Source: Hexactinellida sp. DTS-2022 (lineage: Eukaryota > Porifera > Hexactinellida). Taken from it: 64,000 bases of DNA. Within the stretch, counting starts at the first letter, position 1; every line of letters starts with the position of its first letter. Under the pieces are notes generated by a model that was given only the letters and a program-made list of their open reading frames with translations, was not told the DNA's origin and searched no databases. A program made the position numbers and the translations under genes. Positions 18,929 through 30,629 of this stretch are shown here, one piece after another. The DNA is taken from positions 5,890,001 to 5,954,000 of the forward strand of contig JAPNXP010000009.1 in assembly GCA_028753945.1 (NCBI GenBank), read 5' to 3'.

Positions 18929-19400
18929 CATTATTTTTATATTTTCCGATTTTTATTTTTATTTTTAGCATATATTCAATAATTTATTCTTATTGATATT
19001 TTGCGTATTATCTTTATATTGATACAATCAGGTTCTTTTATTATGAACATTCAAGGGACCAAAAATGATTGGGCCATAGGTTTGATCATGTTAAGCAGAC
19101 GAAAAATTGTTCACAAAAGCAGACCTTGACTGTACTTGCTTTTCGTTTTCTTTAACTCTGGAGTCTAATTTCACACATTGTAATTTAGAAGTAGCAATAT
19201 TGCTCTATTAGAAGTTATTTTCAGTCCCCAAGCGCGCAGTTATTGTTAATTTGTTCCTCTAATAGCAAGTGCGCCTATTAGCAAACAAATTTCGTGCAAA
19301 ATGCGACTTGCGATTAGGCGAACACCACTGTAGTTCATTTATCTTTAAATACGATTAATAATCTGATCCACATCTGCTGTAGACTATTATAACAGTTCCG
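18929..19400. other. intergenic spacer with TIR elements
   Basis: Contains the element at 19025-19132. A second TIR-like end occurs around 19290-19331 (…gcgaacaccactg followed by TA) whose left partner I cannot find. aacag (AG 19394-19395) lies 5 nt before the APEX1 ATG. Confidence 0.5.
19025..19132. mobile_element. 108-bp TIR element, family 2
   Basis: Flanked by TA on both sides (19023-19024, 19133-19134). The left end CAATCAGGTTCTTTTATTAT is matched imperfectly by the inverted right end (…gcagaccttgactg). The first ~40 bp are nearly identical to the element at 33496 in the LRR gene, so this is a dispersed family. Confidence 0.7.
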
Positions 19401-20423
19401 ATGGCTACGCGTTCTACTCGCAAGCGGAAGCCCGTCTCCGAGAAGTCTGAGACAGCACCAGACGCTCCTCAGCCCAGTAGAGACACGAAACGTAGGAAGG
19501 TTAAGGGCGCTACGGATTATATAGATTATTCTGAATCCAGCTCCCACGACCCCTCCGAGTCCGAAGAGGACAGAAAGCCGGAATCTCAGAGCGAGACCGC
19601 TTCCTCTCCCGTCTCCAAACCTGTTTCCTCAAAGGGAGACTTTCTAACTATTGTCTCGTGGAATGTTAATGGAGTGAGGGCCTGGGTTAAGAATGGGGCT
19701 TGGAAATACATTTCTGAACAAATGCCTGATGTCATTTGCCTGCAGGAAGTTAAGGCAGAAATGAAGGACTTTCCACACGAACTCAAAATCATCAAGGATT
19801 ACACGCACTACGTATACGCCTCCACAGAACAGAAGGGGTACTCGGGAACCGCTATTCTCTCGCGAATAAAACCTAAACACGTCACCTACGGAATCGGAAT
19901 CGCGGAACATGACAAGGAGGGCCGTGTGATAACCGCAGAATACGACAGGCTCTATCTAGTGACCGCGTACATTCCCAACTCCAAGAGGGGGCTCCTGCGG
20001 CTCCCCTACAGACAGGAATGGGACTCTGCCTTCAACAAGTACCTCTGTGAGCTCGACAAGAGCAAGCCTGTCATTCTCTGTGGAGACTTGAACGTAGCTC
20101 ACGAGGAAATCGACCTCGCTAAGCCAGCTGCGAATAGGAATAAAACAGCTGGGTTTTCTGACCAGGAGCGCGAGGGATTCACTGACCTTCTGAGCTCCGG
20201 GTTTGTTGACTCCTTCAGGAGTCTGTATCCGGATAAGGCGGGTGCTTATTCATGGTGGAGTTACATGAGCGGGGCTAGAGGGAAGAACATAGGTTGGAGA
20301 CTGGATTACTTTGTGGTTAGTGCCAGGCTGATGAGTGACGTGAAAGATGTTGTTATAGAGTCTGAAGTGAAAGGGAGCGACCACTGTCCAGTCAGGTTAC
20401 AGCTCACTGGTCCATCGCTGTGA
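19401..20423 (+). CDS. APEX1: AP endonuclease 1 (exonuclease III family)
   Basis: 340 residues. A basic N-terminal ~65 residues (RKRKPVSEK, TKRRKVKG) look like nuclear signals. The catalytic domain has every hallmark: SWNVNGVRAW (active-site Asn), CLQEVKAEMKDFP (metal-binding Glu), TAYIPNSKRG (Tyr), CGDLNVAHEEIDLA (catalytic Asp and Asn), GWRLDYF (Asp) and GSDHCPV (Asp-His pair). The enzyme cuts DNA 5' to abasic sites in base-excision repair. The redox-active cysteine of mammalian APE1 is not obvious. A single exon. ATG 19401 follows an acceptor-like AG by 5 nt. Ku70, another DNA-repair gene, is in the same window, but there is no sign of linkage by function. Confidence 0.97.
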   Translation: MATRSTRKRKPVSEKSETAPDAPQPSRDTKRRKVKGATDYIDYSESSSHDPSESEEDRKPESQSETASSPVSKPVSSKGDFLTIVSWNVNGVRAWVKNGAWKYISEQMPDVICLQEVKAEMKDFPHELKIIKDYTHYVYASTEQKGYSGTAILSRIKPKHVTYGIGIAEHDKEGRVITAEYDRLYLVTAYIPNSKRGLLRLPYRQEWDSAFNKYLCELDKSKPVILCGDLNVAHEEIDLAKPAANRNKTAGFSDQEREGFTDLLSSGFVDSFRSLYPDKAGAYSWWSYMSGARGKNIGWRLDYFVVSARLMSDVKDVVIESEVKGSDHCPVRLQLTGPSL

Positions 20424-20637
20424 GAAATATTGTTGTTGCAATTAGAGGCAAATAATCACTGCAATTAGAAAGCTACTTTTAGGTTTGTAAGGTTAACATT
20501 GAATAATATGAATTTATTTATTAGATAAGTTATTAGTCTGACCTAAATAAATAGTATTTTTTCGAGTTTTCTTTAGACAGAATACTGTAATCTAATAAAT
20601 TACAATATATTAAAAATGTGAATATTTTACAGTACGC

Positions 20638-21525
20638 ATGAAGCGTAAATCCCTTGGTCTAGATACAGAAGAATCAACCAATGGTTCTAATGGCCATTCC
20701 AAATCTCCTAAACTCCTCAAAATCCAACAAAGCGCGATTAGACCTGCTATCTTCAGTGCTCCAGTAGCGAGCACGGAGAAGTACCAAGCTGTGACGTATG
20801 AACAAGCGATGACAGGTGTCAAGGTGCGAGTGTATTCTGACGGGATTTTCGATCTTTTTCACCATGGGCATGCACGTGCTTTAATGCAGGCTAAATCTGT
20901 GTTCCCGAATACAGAGCTGATCGTAGGCATATGTAGCGATGAACTGACTTACAAATTCAAAGGGAAAACTGTTATGTCCGAAGATGAGCGTTATGACTCC
21001 GTTACCCATTGCCGTTATGTGGATGAAGTATTGAGAAATGCTCCGTGGATATTAGATATTGATTTTATGGATTCGTATCGTATTGATTTCGTTGCACACG
21101 ATTCTCAGCCTTACGGAGCCCCGGGATTAGGCGATATCTACGGGAAAGTTAAGTCGCTGGGAAGATTTATTTCTACTCAGAGAACAGACAATATTTCGAC
21201 GTCTGACATCATATCTCGCATTGTGAAGGATTATGATATTTATGTGAAAAGGAATATGAGGAGAGGATACACAGCTAAAGAATTGAATCTTGGATTTGTT
21301 AAACGACAGGAAGTTAAGTTAACAAACAAGATTGTTCGTCTGAAGAAAAGGTCTGTGAATTTCATTAGCAAATGTGAGGACAGATCTAAGAATCTTTTGT
21401 TAGGATTCGTATCAATGTTTCGAAGAGAGGGCCGCATGGGTGAACTGATCAACAATCAGAAAAGAAAACTTTCGTTTGCTTTCTACCCAGCTCTTCCAGC
21501 TCCAAGTCAAGAACAGGAATCTTAA
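20638..21525 (+). CDS. PCYT1A: choline-phosphate cytidylyltransferase (CCT)
   Basis: 295 residues. The catalytic domain at about 60-210 contains YSDGIFDLFHHGHARALMQA with the HxGH nucleotide-binding motif (about residue 74), YVDEVLRNAPW, and the RTxxISTSDIISRI signature as RTDNISTSDIISRI. A basic, amphipathic segment after 215 corresponds to the membrane-sensing region M. The C-terminal phosphorylation tail of vertebrate CCT is short. CCT makes CDP-choline and is rate-limiting for phosphatidylcholine synthesis. The next enzyme of the pathway is at 9516-10634. ATG 20638 lies 5 nt after an acceptor-like tattttacag. The basic N-terminus (MKRKSLG) may be a nuclear signal. Confidence 0.95.
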   Translation: MKRKSLGLDTEESTNGSNGHSKSPKLLKIQQSAIRPAIFSAPVASTEKYQAVTYEQAMTGVKVRVYSDGIFDLFHHGHARALMQAKSVFPNTELIVGICSDELTYKFKGKTVMSEDERYDSVTHCRYVDEVLRNAPWILDIDFMDSYRIDFVAHDSQPYGAPGLGDIYGKVKSLGRFISTQRTDNISTSDIISRIVKDYDIYVKRNMRRGYTAKELNLGFVKRQEVKLTNKIVRLKKRSVNFISKCEDRSKNLLLGFVSMFRREGRMGELINNQKRKLSFAFYPALPAPSQEQES

Positions 21526-21742
21526 ACCTAGAAACTAAATATAGTTTTACTCCTAGACAGGTACTTTACGAGTATGTATTATTGTGAACTAAATTAGTAC
21601 TTATTTTATCAAACTTATAGTTTCATTTATTATTTAATATGATAGAAAATCACCTATATTATACAATAATCTGGCTGAATGAGAAACAACTAATATATTT
21701 TACATAGTCTTATGTCCCGAGTTTATTGGTTTAAATAAACAA

Positions 21743-22354
21743 ATGAATTCGTATCAGTCACTTTTCCAAGAATCTTCATTACTTATTCGCGAGGCTCAGG
21801 ATGCTCTCAATCAGCTCTCTCGCCCCTCTCCCACTCTCTCATCTCGAGAACAGCTGATCGCCCGCTTATCCAGCTGTTCACAGCAACTAACTAACAACCT
21901 GAGTCGCATGCACCTAACTAACTCCAGTGATACCCCACAGTTAGAGAAACTTAAAAACGATACTCTCTCTATCCAGAGGGAGTTCTACAAATACCAACAG
22001 GAGACTGATACCAGTCGAACCACCCGCTATACCCATCCTACTTCTGTCGCACATAGCAATCACACAATAATAGAGATCGATGACGAGTTGTCAGAGCACC
22101 AGCGACTAACGCGAACACACAATAATATAATAGATATGATTGACGTTGCCCAGACCTCCAGAAGTAGGATAAAAGCTCAGGACGAGCAATTGAGGAATGT
22201 TGAACATCAGTTGTTATCAATTTTCTCTAAACTAGGCTTGTCTAGTACAGTATTGCGTTTGATAAGCCAAAGGATCCGAGGCGATAAAATTATATTTATT
22301 GCAGGTGTATCTTTAGTATTGATTATTATATTCATTTTTGTGTTTATCATCTGA
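21743..22354 (+). CDS. GOSR2: Golgi SNAP receptor complex member 2 (membrin, Qb-SNARE)
   Basis: 203 residues. An N-terminal helical region is followed by the SNARE motif (about 115-180), which ends RNVEHQLLSIFSKLGLSSTVLRLISQR. This matches the membrin hallmark around GLSNTVMRLI. A C-terminal hydrophobic anchor covers about 183-203. GOSR2 works in ER-to-Golgi and intra-Golgi fusion with syntaxin-5, Bet1 and Sec22. Length is within 10 residues of the animal orthologue. The gene is uninterrupted and lies 98 bp upstream of CHMP6. Confidence 0.92.
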   Translation: MNSYQSLFQESSLLIREAQDALNQLSRPSPTLSSREQLIARLSSCSQQLTNNLSRMHLTNSSDTPQLEKLKNDTLSIQREFYKYQQETDTSRTTRYTHPTSVAHSNHTIIEIDDELSEHQRLTRTHNNIIDMIDVAQTSRSRIKAQDEQLRNVEHQLLSIFSKLGLSSTVLRLISQRIRGDKIIFIAGVSLVLIIIFIFVFII

Positions 22355-22452
22355 GCTGTTGTATTTATTTATATTTATAGTTTCCTGCAAATATTTGAGA
22401 GTTTTATATAATATAATGTAAGTTTATTGTAATATTATTGATAGCCTAGCTT

Positions 22453-23100
22453 ATGGGAGCATTCCTAGCGCGTATTTTCAACCGGGACCAACAGCCCGCT
22501 CCTGTTATTAACCGCGCGGCAGACATCACACAGCAAGACCAAGCTGTCCTGGATCTGAAGTTGCAGAGAAATAAACTGAAAATGTATCAGACCAAGCTAG
22601 AGGGCCAGATGGAGAAAGAGCGCGATTTCGCGAAACAGCTGTTGCGAGATGGAAAGCGAGACAAAGCCAAGTTGCTTTTAAAGAAGAGGAAATACACGGA
22701 GTCTCTGCTGGAGAAGACGGACGGCCAGCTGACCAATCTGGAGCAGTTGGTTGAGAACATAGAGTACGCACAGATGGAGGTGCGAGTGGCAGACGGGCTC
22801 CGGAGTGGGAACGAGGCGCTAAGCACGCTGCACAAACTAATGTCGATAGAGGACGTGGAGAAACTGATGGCGGACACACAGGACGCAGTGGAGTACCAGA
22901 GAGAGATCGACGAGCTGCTCGGGACACAGCTCACGCAGGAAGACGAGGAGTCTCTGCTGAGAGAACTGGATGACATCACGAGGGGGGAAGAGGACCGACT
23001 TGTTGAGAGGTTGCCAGAGGTTCCCTCCGGAGGGGCTGAGGTCTCTCCGGTGACAACTGCCGCGAAGCAGCCGGAGAAGAGAGTAGCTGTCGCTACCTAG
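22453..23100 (+). CDS. CHMP6: charged multivesicular body protein 6 (VPS20, ESCRT-III)
   Basis: 215 residues. The N-terminus MGAF carries a glycine-2 that could be myristoylated, as in CHMP6. The Snf7 domain shows QDQAVLDLKLQRNKLKMYQ, AKQLLRDGKRDKAKLLLKKR, and VEYQREIDELLGTQLTQEDE, all specific to CHMP6. CHMP6 links ESCRT-II (VPS25) to CHMP4 filament assembly on endosomes. A MIM-like LPEVP is seen near 193. GC content is higher than in neighbouring genes. acceptor-like tag ends 3 nt before the ATG. Confidence 0.96.
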   Translation: MGAFLARIFNRDQQPAPVINRAADITQQDQAVLDLKLQRNKLKMYQTKLEGQMEKERDFAKQLLRDGKRDKAKLLLKKRKYTESLLEKTDGQLTNLEQLVENIEYAQMEVRVADGLRSGNEALSTLHKLMSIEDVEKLMADTQDAVEYQREIDELLGTQLTQEDEESLLRELDDITRGEEDRLVERLPEVPSGGAEVSPVTTAAKQPEKRVAVAT

Positions 23101-23524
23101 CTACAGACTATTATAATATTTATACTGGAGAGTATTAGTTGTATAGTAGTTAGCTTGTAATATTTGTTGTTTTGTTGAATACTAAATGTACTTCATGCTG
23201 CTAGTGTGTTCTAGCTGCAAAACCGGTTTTAATATACAATTCGTGACTCAATAATCTGTCTCAGATAGTTTAGGTATATTGTCTAAATTACAGTACGTAC
23301 TTTGCATAAAACGCATTTATTCTATAATGACTTAATTAAGTCTTAAAATATTTCGTTTTTTATATTTGTGTTTATTCTGTCGCAGGATTCAGTTTTCATT
23401 TAATAACTATAGATGGTATTTGCAATCAAATTAATTTATTTGAACAGCTTCAACTTGTATTTGATAATACGTACCTCCTGAAAAGCTTTTTAATTATTAT
23501 ATTATTGTTATGAACTCTTTCTAA
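23101..23524. other. intergenic spacer
   Basis: AT-rich, nothing recognised. Confidence 0.5.
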
Positions 23525-24379
23525 ATGTATCGTTTCAATTTTGAGCCGAAAATTGAATCCTCCGAGAAAACCCAATCCAGAAAAAATCCTATCATTTCGT
23601 TTGGCAGTACACACACAGATAGAATAAATATTCGAAATCCAATTGGGTTAACCATTCACCCCATCACTGGCCTTATATTCATTGCTGATAATACACCGTC
23701 ATCAATCACTGCACCCTCTATTCATGTGTTTACTCCCCAAGGTAACTACGTCACATCTTTCGGCATTGGTTATATCGTGTCTCCATGCAAATTATCATTA
23801 ACAGTTGAGCCTTATTGTTTCTACATACTGGACGAGCTGAGACAAGAACTGACTCAATTTACTGATTTTGCGATTAGAACTCTGTGTCCCGTTGATTCAT
23901 CCTTACCTCGAGGGCTCGTGTGCGATGAGGACGGATTCCTGTACTTAATGGACGGGTATAAGAGGCGAGTCTGTGTGTATAACTCCATTTTGAAACTTGA
24001 GCGGGATTTTTATTTGGAGGTAACTCAGTTTCCAGTTGACCTTGCGATTCTGACGGACATACTCGTAATTCTCTGCAACACTAATTCCATTCTCTATTGT
24101 TCCATTCAGGGCGAGAAACTCCGCCATATTACTACCATTCGTGATAACCTCATCAGATCCACCCACTTATGTGTTGACCCGGAGACTAATCGGACATTCA
24201 TTTCTGACTGTGCCCATGGGAGTGTACAAATATTTAATATGGAAGGAGATCTCGTGAAGTATGTTTTACCGATCACGAGGAAATTCTATCCTTCTTTTCT
24301 AGCTATAACTCCACATCATACACTTGTGGTGGTTGATTCGCAGTGTGGAACAAATCCTATACAAATATTCACACTCTAA
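23525..24379 (+). CDS. NHL-repeat beta-propeller protein
   Basis: 284 residues. Repeating blades have the NHL pattern, for example IGLTIHPITGLIFIADN…IHVFTPQGNYVTSFG and LVCDEDGFLYLMDGYKRRVCVYN, and LCVDPETNRTFISDCAHGSVQIFN near the end. Five or six blades are visible, enough for most of a propeller. No RING, B-box or coiled coil precedes it, unlike TRIM-NHL proteins, and there is no signal peptide. Propellers of this type bind RNA or protein. The function is not predictable. The TRIM part may be missing, or this may be a free-standing NHL protein of a lineage-specific family. Confidence 0.75.
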   Translation: MYRFNFEPKIESSEKTQSRKNPIISFGSTHTDRINIRNPIGLTIHPITGLIFIADNTPSSITAPSIHVFTPQGNYVTSFGIGYIVSPCKLSLTVEPYCFYILDELRQELTQFTDFAIRTLCPVDSSLPRGLVCDEDGFLYLMDGYKRRVCVYNSILKLERDFYLEVTQFPVDLAILTDILVILCNTNSILYCSIQGEKLRHITTIRDNLIRSTHLCVDPETNRTFISDCAHGSVQIFNMEGDLVKYVLPITRKFYPSFLAITPHHTLVVVDSQCGTNPIQIFTL

Positions 24380-24396
24380 TTTGTATTCTATGATGT

Positions 24397-24424
24397 TTTG
24401 TTTGTTTGTTTGTTTGTTTGTTTT
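24397..24424. repeat. (TTTG)n microsatellite
   Basis: About seven tandem tttg units just after the NHL gene stop codon. Confidence 0.95.
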
Positions 24425-24619
24425 TGACACATGAGTATAAATTAGTTTCTATCTTATTTGTGTCTTATTGTATTCCTGAGCAGACAAATGCCAGATTTAT
24501 TGAATTTTCTTTCTTTCTCTGTATATCACCATTGTAAATACAGAAAATATTCACTTTTTTAACTATAAACTGAGAGAAACTTTAATACATCAGCTTGTCT
24601 TTAGTTAATTAACAAATCA

Positions 24620-27600
24620 ATGTGTATGAAGCGAGGTAGCTTCAGTCCCCAATCCTCAATCTCCAGTGTCTCGTTAAGTGAGCAGCAGCTGGAGCAACAG
24701 AGCGAGACCCTACGTCGCTGGTGCTGCCACATACTCCTACCGATTAATCTCACCTTACAGTCCTTAGAGGAGGTCCTCACTTTCTCTCCTTCTAAGGAAC
24801 TCTATGTGGCATTAATTCTACAGCTGCTGGACCCTGTCTCACATCCCCCTAGGGTGCCAGACTCCTCTGGGAGAAGGTAGCCACTTTATGAGTTAGATAT
24901 ACAGTTGTGGAATACTGGGTTTGCTTATATGTATTGGCCAACACCTTTCCAATATAATAACCTTGCTTCGCAAAGATGAAATTTTGATGTTAAAATGACC
25001 TTGGCAGGCCTGAAAATTGCATTAGAAAATGTAAAGTAATTCTTAGAATACATTTATTTATTTATTTATTTATAGGAGAAGTGTATTGGTTCGAGATTTT
25101 CACAGAAAAGAAGCTATTAAGTCTCTTTTATCGAAACTTATGGAAGGAGTTCACCCTCTCAACTTAATCGGTGAGTCTTAATACTATCCTTATTTAATAC
25201 CATCTAAATTATATTCGTAATAGAATAGATATGAACTTAATTAATTACTTAACTTGGTTACTCTGTCTAGACACAGACAAACTTCAAGAAGGAGATCTGC
25301 AGACTATAATGCAGTTAATGTGGCATATCATACAGCGATACCAAATCTCTTCCGAATGTTACACGAAACCGAAAGGTGATTATTCTATTAAGTTTTTAAT
25401 TCAAAAGATGCAAGTGATAGATTCTAGAGTTAAACCAGATACAATACACGAACTTTGGTCTAACAATACACTACTTTTGTCACTGATCAGACACAGAATG
25501 CCCGAGTTACAACCGAGAGAAAAGTTTGAGTCTTTGGAGGATCAATTTGATTATCTCACTGTTCTCGCAAAGGAGAAATTATGTATACCCACGGTTATAC
25601 CTATTTTCCAATTCTCGGGAAATCAGCTCGACCTCATATGTATTATAATCTATCTCTCATTCTTCTTTTGTCCCCACTCCTATCTGCGGTTATTCGCACC
25701 TTCCATCCCAGAGGGGGACTCGGGCCTGGGCAGTGCGGTGCTCACTTTCCTACACGAGCACTCGCATAGCGGGTCTATTATAGAAAGCAGTCCGATTCTT
25801 AATGAATTCAAATCGATCTCTTCGCCTGCTCGCGTGTGTATTCCCGACGCGCTCTCCCACATGACTCTACTGCAGCAGGGGCCTGGAGAACACACTGTGC
25901 ACATACACAAAGCTAGCTCGCTTAAGGAGACCAAGAGGATATCTCGTGTAGACAGTGTTGGCTACCAAATATCCACATACAGCCTGCTGTCAGACTCTAA
26001 GTTCCACATGGTAATCTCTCTCAGCCAGTTCGGCAATACTGTCATTGATGTTAAGGTGGTTAGCAGAGAGGGAACAGAGATTCCATTTGGTTTGAAGAAA
26101 TACGATCTCCGTTACGAGCTAGAGTTCTGCCACCCGATAGACCCAGGCGACGTGTATCTAGTGCACGTTATGCTGAAAGGCATTCCAATATGCGGCAGTC
26201 CCTTCGTGTACACCAATAGGTTCTTCGAAATGCGACAAGAAGTATACCGAGACTATCGAGAAGATAGAAAATGCTATTTAGTGAGCTCACTTTTCCCGAA
26301 GGCTCGCATGGTTACTATTCAGCCGAATAGCATCAGAGAGCCGCAGTTCCCCCAGATATTCCCATTAGGCCAGCCTATTCAATTGATACTGGATCAGCTG
26401 ACCACTAAAAATGCGCGGGACAAGTTGCAAACAGTCGCGTATGGAGAGACGGTGGGAGAGATTACTCCGGACGTTTCTCAGAAGTCGAATGGCGTCTGTC
26501 TTGTCACGTTTAACCCGAGAATCCCGGATACCTACGATCTGCACGTTAGGTGGGACGGGAAGCCCCTGCCCAACAGTCCGTTCCGATTCACAGTTATGAA
26601 ATTCTCGCAGCCGGAAAAATGTAAAATATTGGGTCTGGACTCGAGCTTCTCCTGGATGCGAATAAACGAACCGTTAATATTCCAGGTGGATGCCAATCAA
26701 GCGGGAATTGGAGAACTCACAATTAAAGCGAACCAGCCTCTGGACCCAGTACAGTCCGACCTCAGTATTGTACGGGAACACGGGAACCTGTTTGTTATAC
26801 GCTATAAACCGCGAATAGCGGGTGCACATAAACTTAATTTGCTTTGGAATCAATCACCCATTCCTTCTTCGCCAATTTTATTCACCGTCCATTCCCACGA
26901 CAATCCTAACCCTTCAGCTCTCCAGGTTATGAACATCCACGAGGCCCCATTCATTCTCAACAGAGACGAGACGCTGGAACTAAACATCAAGGGAGACTTT
27001 AGTTTAGTCCCCAAACTTTCTGGCTACGGGCTTAAGGTGGATAACTCTTCTGATAGGATCCCTCTGATTTATGAAGAGACGGAGCAAAAGTTTTTTAAGG
27101 TCATATTTGAGCCAAATGAGCCGGGCGAGTACAAAGTGTTTATTTATCTCGACGGGGAGAATATTGACGGGAGTCCTTTCCGAGTGGATTACGGTATGGG
27201 AGACGCAGCAGCTTGCTATGTGAGGGGACTGAATGACAGCCATTACTTTGTGGAACAACCGATTGAGTTCACTCTTGACGCTTCCGAAGCTGGGCGTGGC
27301 AAGGGAGTCATAAAGGTAGGTTCGCACAGTACAGAGCCTGGAGACCCAGGGCTGCTAGATATCAGAGACAACTCAAACGGTACTTACACTGTGCACTATA
27401 CGCCTAAGCGGGCTAAGCTGCACTTGCTTGATATCTCATGGAATAACGACCCTGTGTTAGGGAGTCCGTGGGAGGTTTCCATTGAAGAGCCATTCGTGCT
27501 TAGTATCGACTCAAACCTCAACATTGTTGAAACCAACAGACAAATACAATTAATTCTACCTGCTGAAGTGTGTAATTTCGCGAATATTAAAGACACAGAT

Positions 27601-29796
27601 ATTGTAGTTGACTGTGTGGGAGAGAATACTGGGAAAGCCTATGCTGTTGTTTCAAGAAATGAGAAAAAAGAGCGCGTAATTAACTTCATTCCAAAGTTCG
27701 CGGATATTTACACCTTGAGTGTCCAAGTTGACGGCGTTGAGCTCTACTGCAGTCCTTGGAAAGTCGAAGCCATTGACATAAACGAGACGCTCTCTAACAT
27801 TATTGCCGACATTGAGAGCAGAGTAGAGGTGAACAAGCCCGCGGTTATTAACATTAAACTGTCGGACACAATACACTCGGCGAGGCTGCAGGTGGAGGTG
27901 ACTGGACCCTCTGGTTCTTGCGAGGTCGAGATAATTAATGACGAAAATAATCCGTTTTATGTTTTCGGACAGTTTTTCCCTCGCGTTCCTGGGAAATACA
28001 GCGTTTCTGTGTTAGCCTATAGCAAGCATGTTCCTGGCAGTCCGTTCATAATCAAAGCGGTTATTACAGAGGCTGCTAAATCTGCTAACGACTGTTTTAT
28101 AGTTGAGAAGGAAAACAATACTTTTAAAAACACTTTGTTACTGAGTCAGACTTGCAAATTTACTGTCTCCACTCGCAAAGCGGGAAAGGGGGACTTGAAC
28201 TTAGTTATCCAGGGGCCTGGGCATGCTGAGTGTAAGAACGTAAATAACTACGATGGAAGTCACTGCATCTACCTAACAGTGGAAATGTGTGGACAATACC
28301 GAGTATCGATTTCTTGGGGAAGTTACGCGATCACGGGCAGTCCTCTTCTCATTAATTTCTGTGAGGAAATAGCGCATCCAGAGCTAGTAGGCATTTCTAT
28401 GGAGAATAAAGTATTGGGAGTAGGAGTCCCGTTTCGGTTTAACTTGTCTATTCCTCTCGTGTTGGGTGAACTGGATGTGTTCTCTATTCCTCAGATATCT
28501 GCTCTGGTGAGCGTTGTACAGAGAGAATCTGAGCACTACGAAGTGTCTGTCACGCCCAAACAGATCGGGGACTATCTGCTTGGCGTTAAAGTAGGGGATT
28601 ATCATGTAGTAGGAAGTCCATTCCCTATAACCTATGTTTCCTTCTGCGATTCGAATCGCTGTAGCTTAATTGTGCCTTCTAAGAACAAATGCATTTCGAT
28701 CGGAGAAACACTAATTTATCAGGTATCGACTAAGAACGCAGGAGTTGGCATTCTAGAGGCTGTTCTGATTAATAACGAGGCGAGGGAGATGATCCCAGTA
28801 ATAGTCCGGAAACTCGACGAGTATGTGTTTAATATCGAGATTATCCCCGGCAGCGAACAACAGTACTCGCTACACATTCTCTATGGGAACAATGCCATCC
28901 CTGGCTCACCATTCAGTTTACAATTGTCGGATTCAAATCAGGACATACAGTGTGTAGTTGGCGGTGATTTCGTACAGAAATGTTTAGTAAGCAAAGAAAG
29001 TTCATTTCGAGTTATCAGTAGCTTTCCCCTGCCAGATCGCTTGCAAGTGCGCATACAAGATTCTTTTGGCAAAGAAACCCCTTCTATGGTGCGTCTCCTT
29101 AGAAACATGGTCCATGAAGCGAATTTCAAATTGAGTTCCCCGGGCTCTTATAACGTATCTGTAAAACACAATGACGCTGACGTAATAGGAAGTCCGTTCA
29201 CTATCCAAGCTATCAATTCGGCCGATATTTCGCCTGTGAGAGTTAGACAAGCGCCACATGAAATAATTTTAGGCGAGAAGGTAGAGTATTTGATTGACTG
29301 CAGTGCGGCTGTTGACAGCGGAGATCTCACTGTTAAAGCGATAGGACCTACCTTCAGGAAGGTGTCTGAAGATGTGCACATTATCGATGACAAGAATAAC
29401 GGTCTGTTGGCCTCCTTCACGCCCAGGCAAGGCGGAACTTACACTCTATTCACGTCCTGGAACGGTGTTGAAGTTCAGGACAGTCCCTTTTCTGTCGAAG
29501 TTCTAATCGGCTCAGATCCGTCAAAGGTTGAGTTGTATGGAAATGGGTTGTCGAGTGGGAAAGTTGGTGACGTATACGAAATTACTGTAGATTCTCGACA
29601 GGCTGGCCCTGGTGAGCTGCTTGTTAGAATGACAGGACCACGGGGCAACATTAACCTAGAGTTGATACCAGATGCGATTAATGATAGAATCGATCATGTG
29701 CACTACTCTCCCCTCGTGAAAGGTAATTACAAGATTGAAGTCCTTTGGACACGACTACCCATCACTGGAAGTCCTTTCTTCGTTCTTATTTCATGA
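24620..29796 (+). CDS. filamin: divergent tandem CH domains plus 13 Ig-like repeats
   Basis: Three exons (24620-24876, 25076-25170, 25271-29796; 4878 nt, 1625 aa) joined in phase by GT-AG sites. Exons 1-2 and the start of exon 3 form a diverged CH1; LIDTDKLQEGDLQTIMQLMW followed by HIIQRYQI matches the filamin/actinin CH1 end. CH2 follows (about 135-240; LWSNNTLLLSLIRHRMPELQP). About 13 filamin Ig repeats come next, each closing with a GSPF/NSPF/GSPW-type strand, and the last repeat ends at the stop. Filamins cross-link actin and bind membrane receptors. It lacks an obvious hinge and is shorter than 24-repeat vertebrate filamins. A (TTTA)n tract abuts the first acceptor. The CH1 actin-binding surface is weakly conserved, so actin binding is uncertain. 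ATG 24620 is the first of two close ATGs. Confidence 0.88.
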
Positions 29797-30629
29797 ATTC
29801 CATTTACGGTTGCATCTTCGTTACATGCTGTAAATATTTTCCTTATACGTTTTCCTAATTATTTAACATATTTTTAATTCGGTAAGGTTATCACATTTTA
29901 TATGGGATATTATCTATTTAATAAGTAAACCTTTTATTCTTTACAAAAATAGGCAGTCCCTCAGTAACTATGTATATGAGTCAGTGTCTCAATTTTTTTC
30001 AATAGTTGGGAAACAGCCAGATTTGAGGTACGTATCTTGCAATTACAAGGATTATAAATTAAGTATACGTAATTTTATTTGAACAGCTTATATATAGTAT
30101 ACTCCGCTTAATAGGGCCACCGGGCACCGGTTAATAGATTTCTCCGCTTAATGGGTCAAAAGACCCTCGGACCAAAGTGACACTATTTAGCGGAGTCAAC
30201 TGTATCAGATTAACCTGTGCTGGGATTATGCATGTATTTAATATGGGTTATTTTTTTACACTTAAATATTTCTTTGGAGTTAGTCACTACCAACATTGCA
30301 TTATGTGATAACATGTAATTGAGAAGTTATGTCTTAGCCTAAGCGAGATATCCACAGCAATTGCTATATCATATATTATCTTTTATGGTGACTATCATGA
30401 TGAGACGAGCTTATTACTTACGTATTTTCCTATGCATTAAATCCACTAGTGCAACAAGCTTTATACTTTAAGAGATGAGACAGTCACTAATCTCTAATCT
30501 TCCTCATTAAATCTGCTCTCCTCATGGCTGAGCAGAGAGCGAGAGTGATAGCTTATCATAATAACTGATTATTAATAAATTAAGGTTATATTGTCTGTTA
30601 ATCTACCCACTGATGTATCATTAGTCCTT
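29797..30629. other. intergenic spacer with one TIR element
   Basis: AT-rich spacer of about 830 bp. Apart from the element at 30095-30202 nothing is recognised. The frame upstream of CHTF8 opens at TTG 30591 but lacks family similarity before ATG 30630. Confidence 0.5.
30095..30202. mobile_element. 108-bp TIR element, family 3
   Basis: Flanked by TA (30093-30094 and 30203-30204). The left end is TAGTATACTCCGCTTAATAG. The right end, inverted, reads CAGTTGACTCCGCTAAATAG. A second internal ctccgcttaatggg is present. It resembles non-autonomous pogo/Tigger-type elements. Confidence 0.7.

Noticed and set aside
22526-22979. 130-133-codon ORFs opposite CHMP6
   Set aside because: Shadows of GC-rich CHMP6 codons; no family features.
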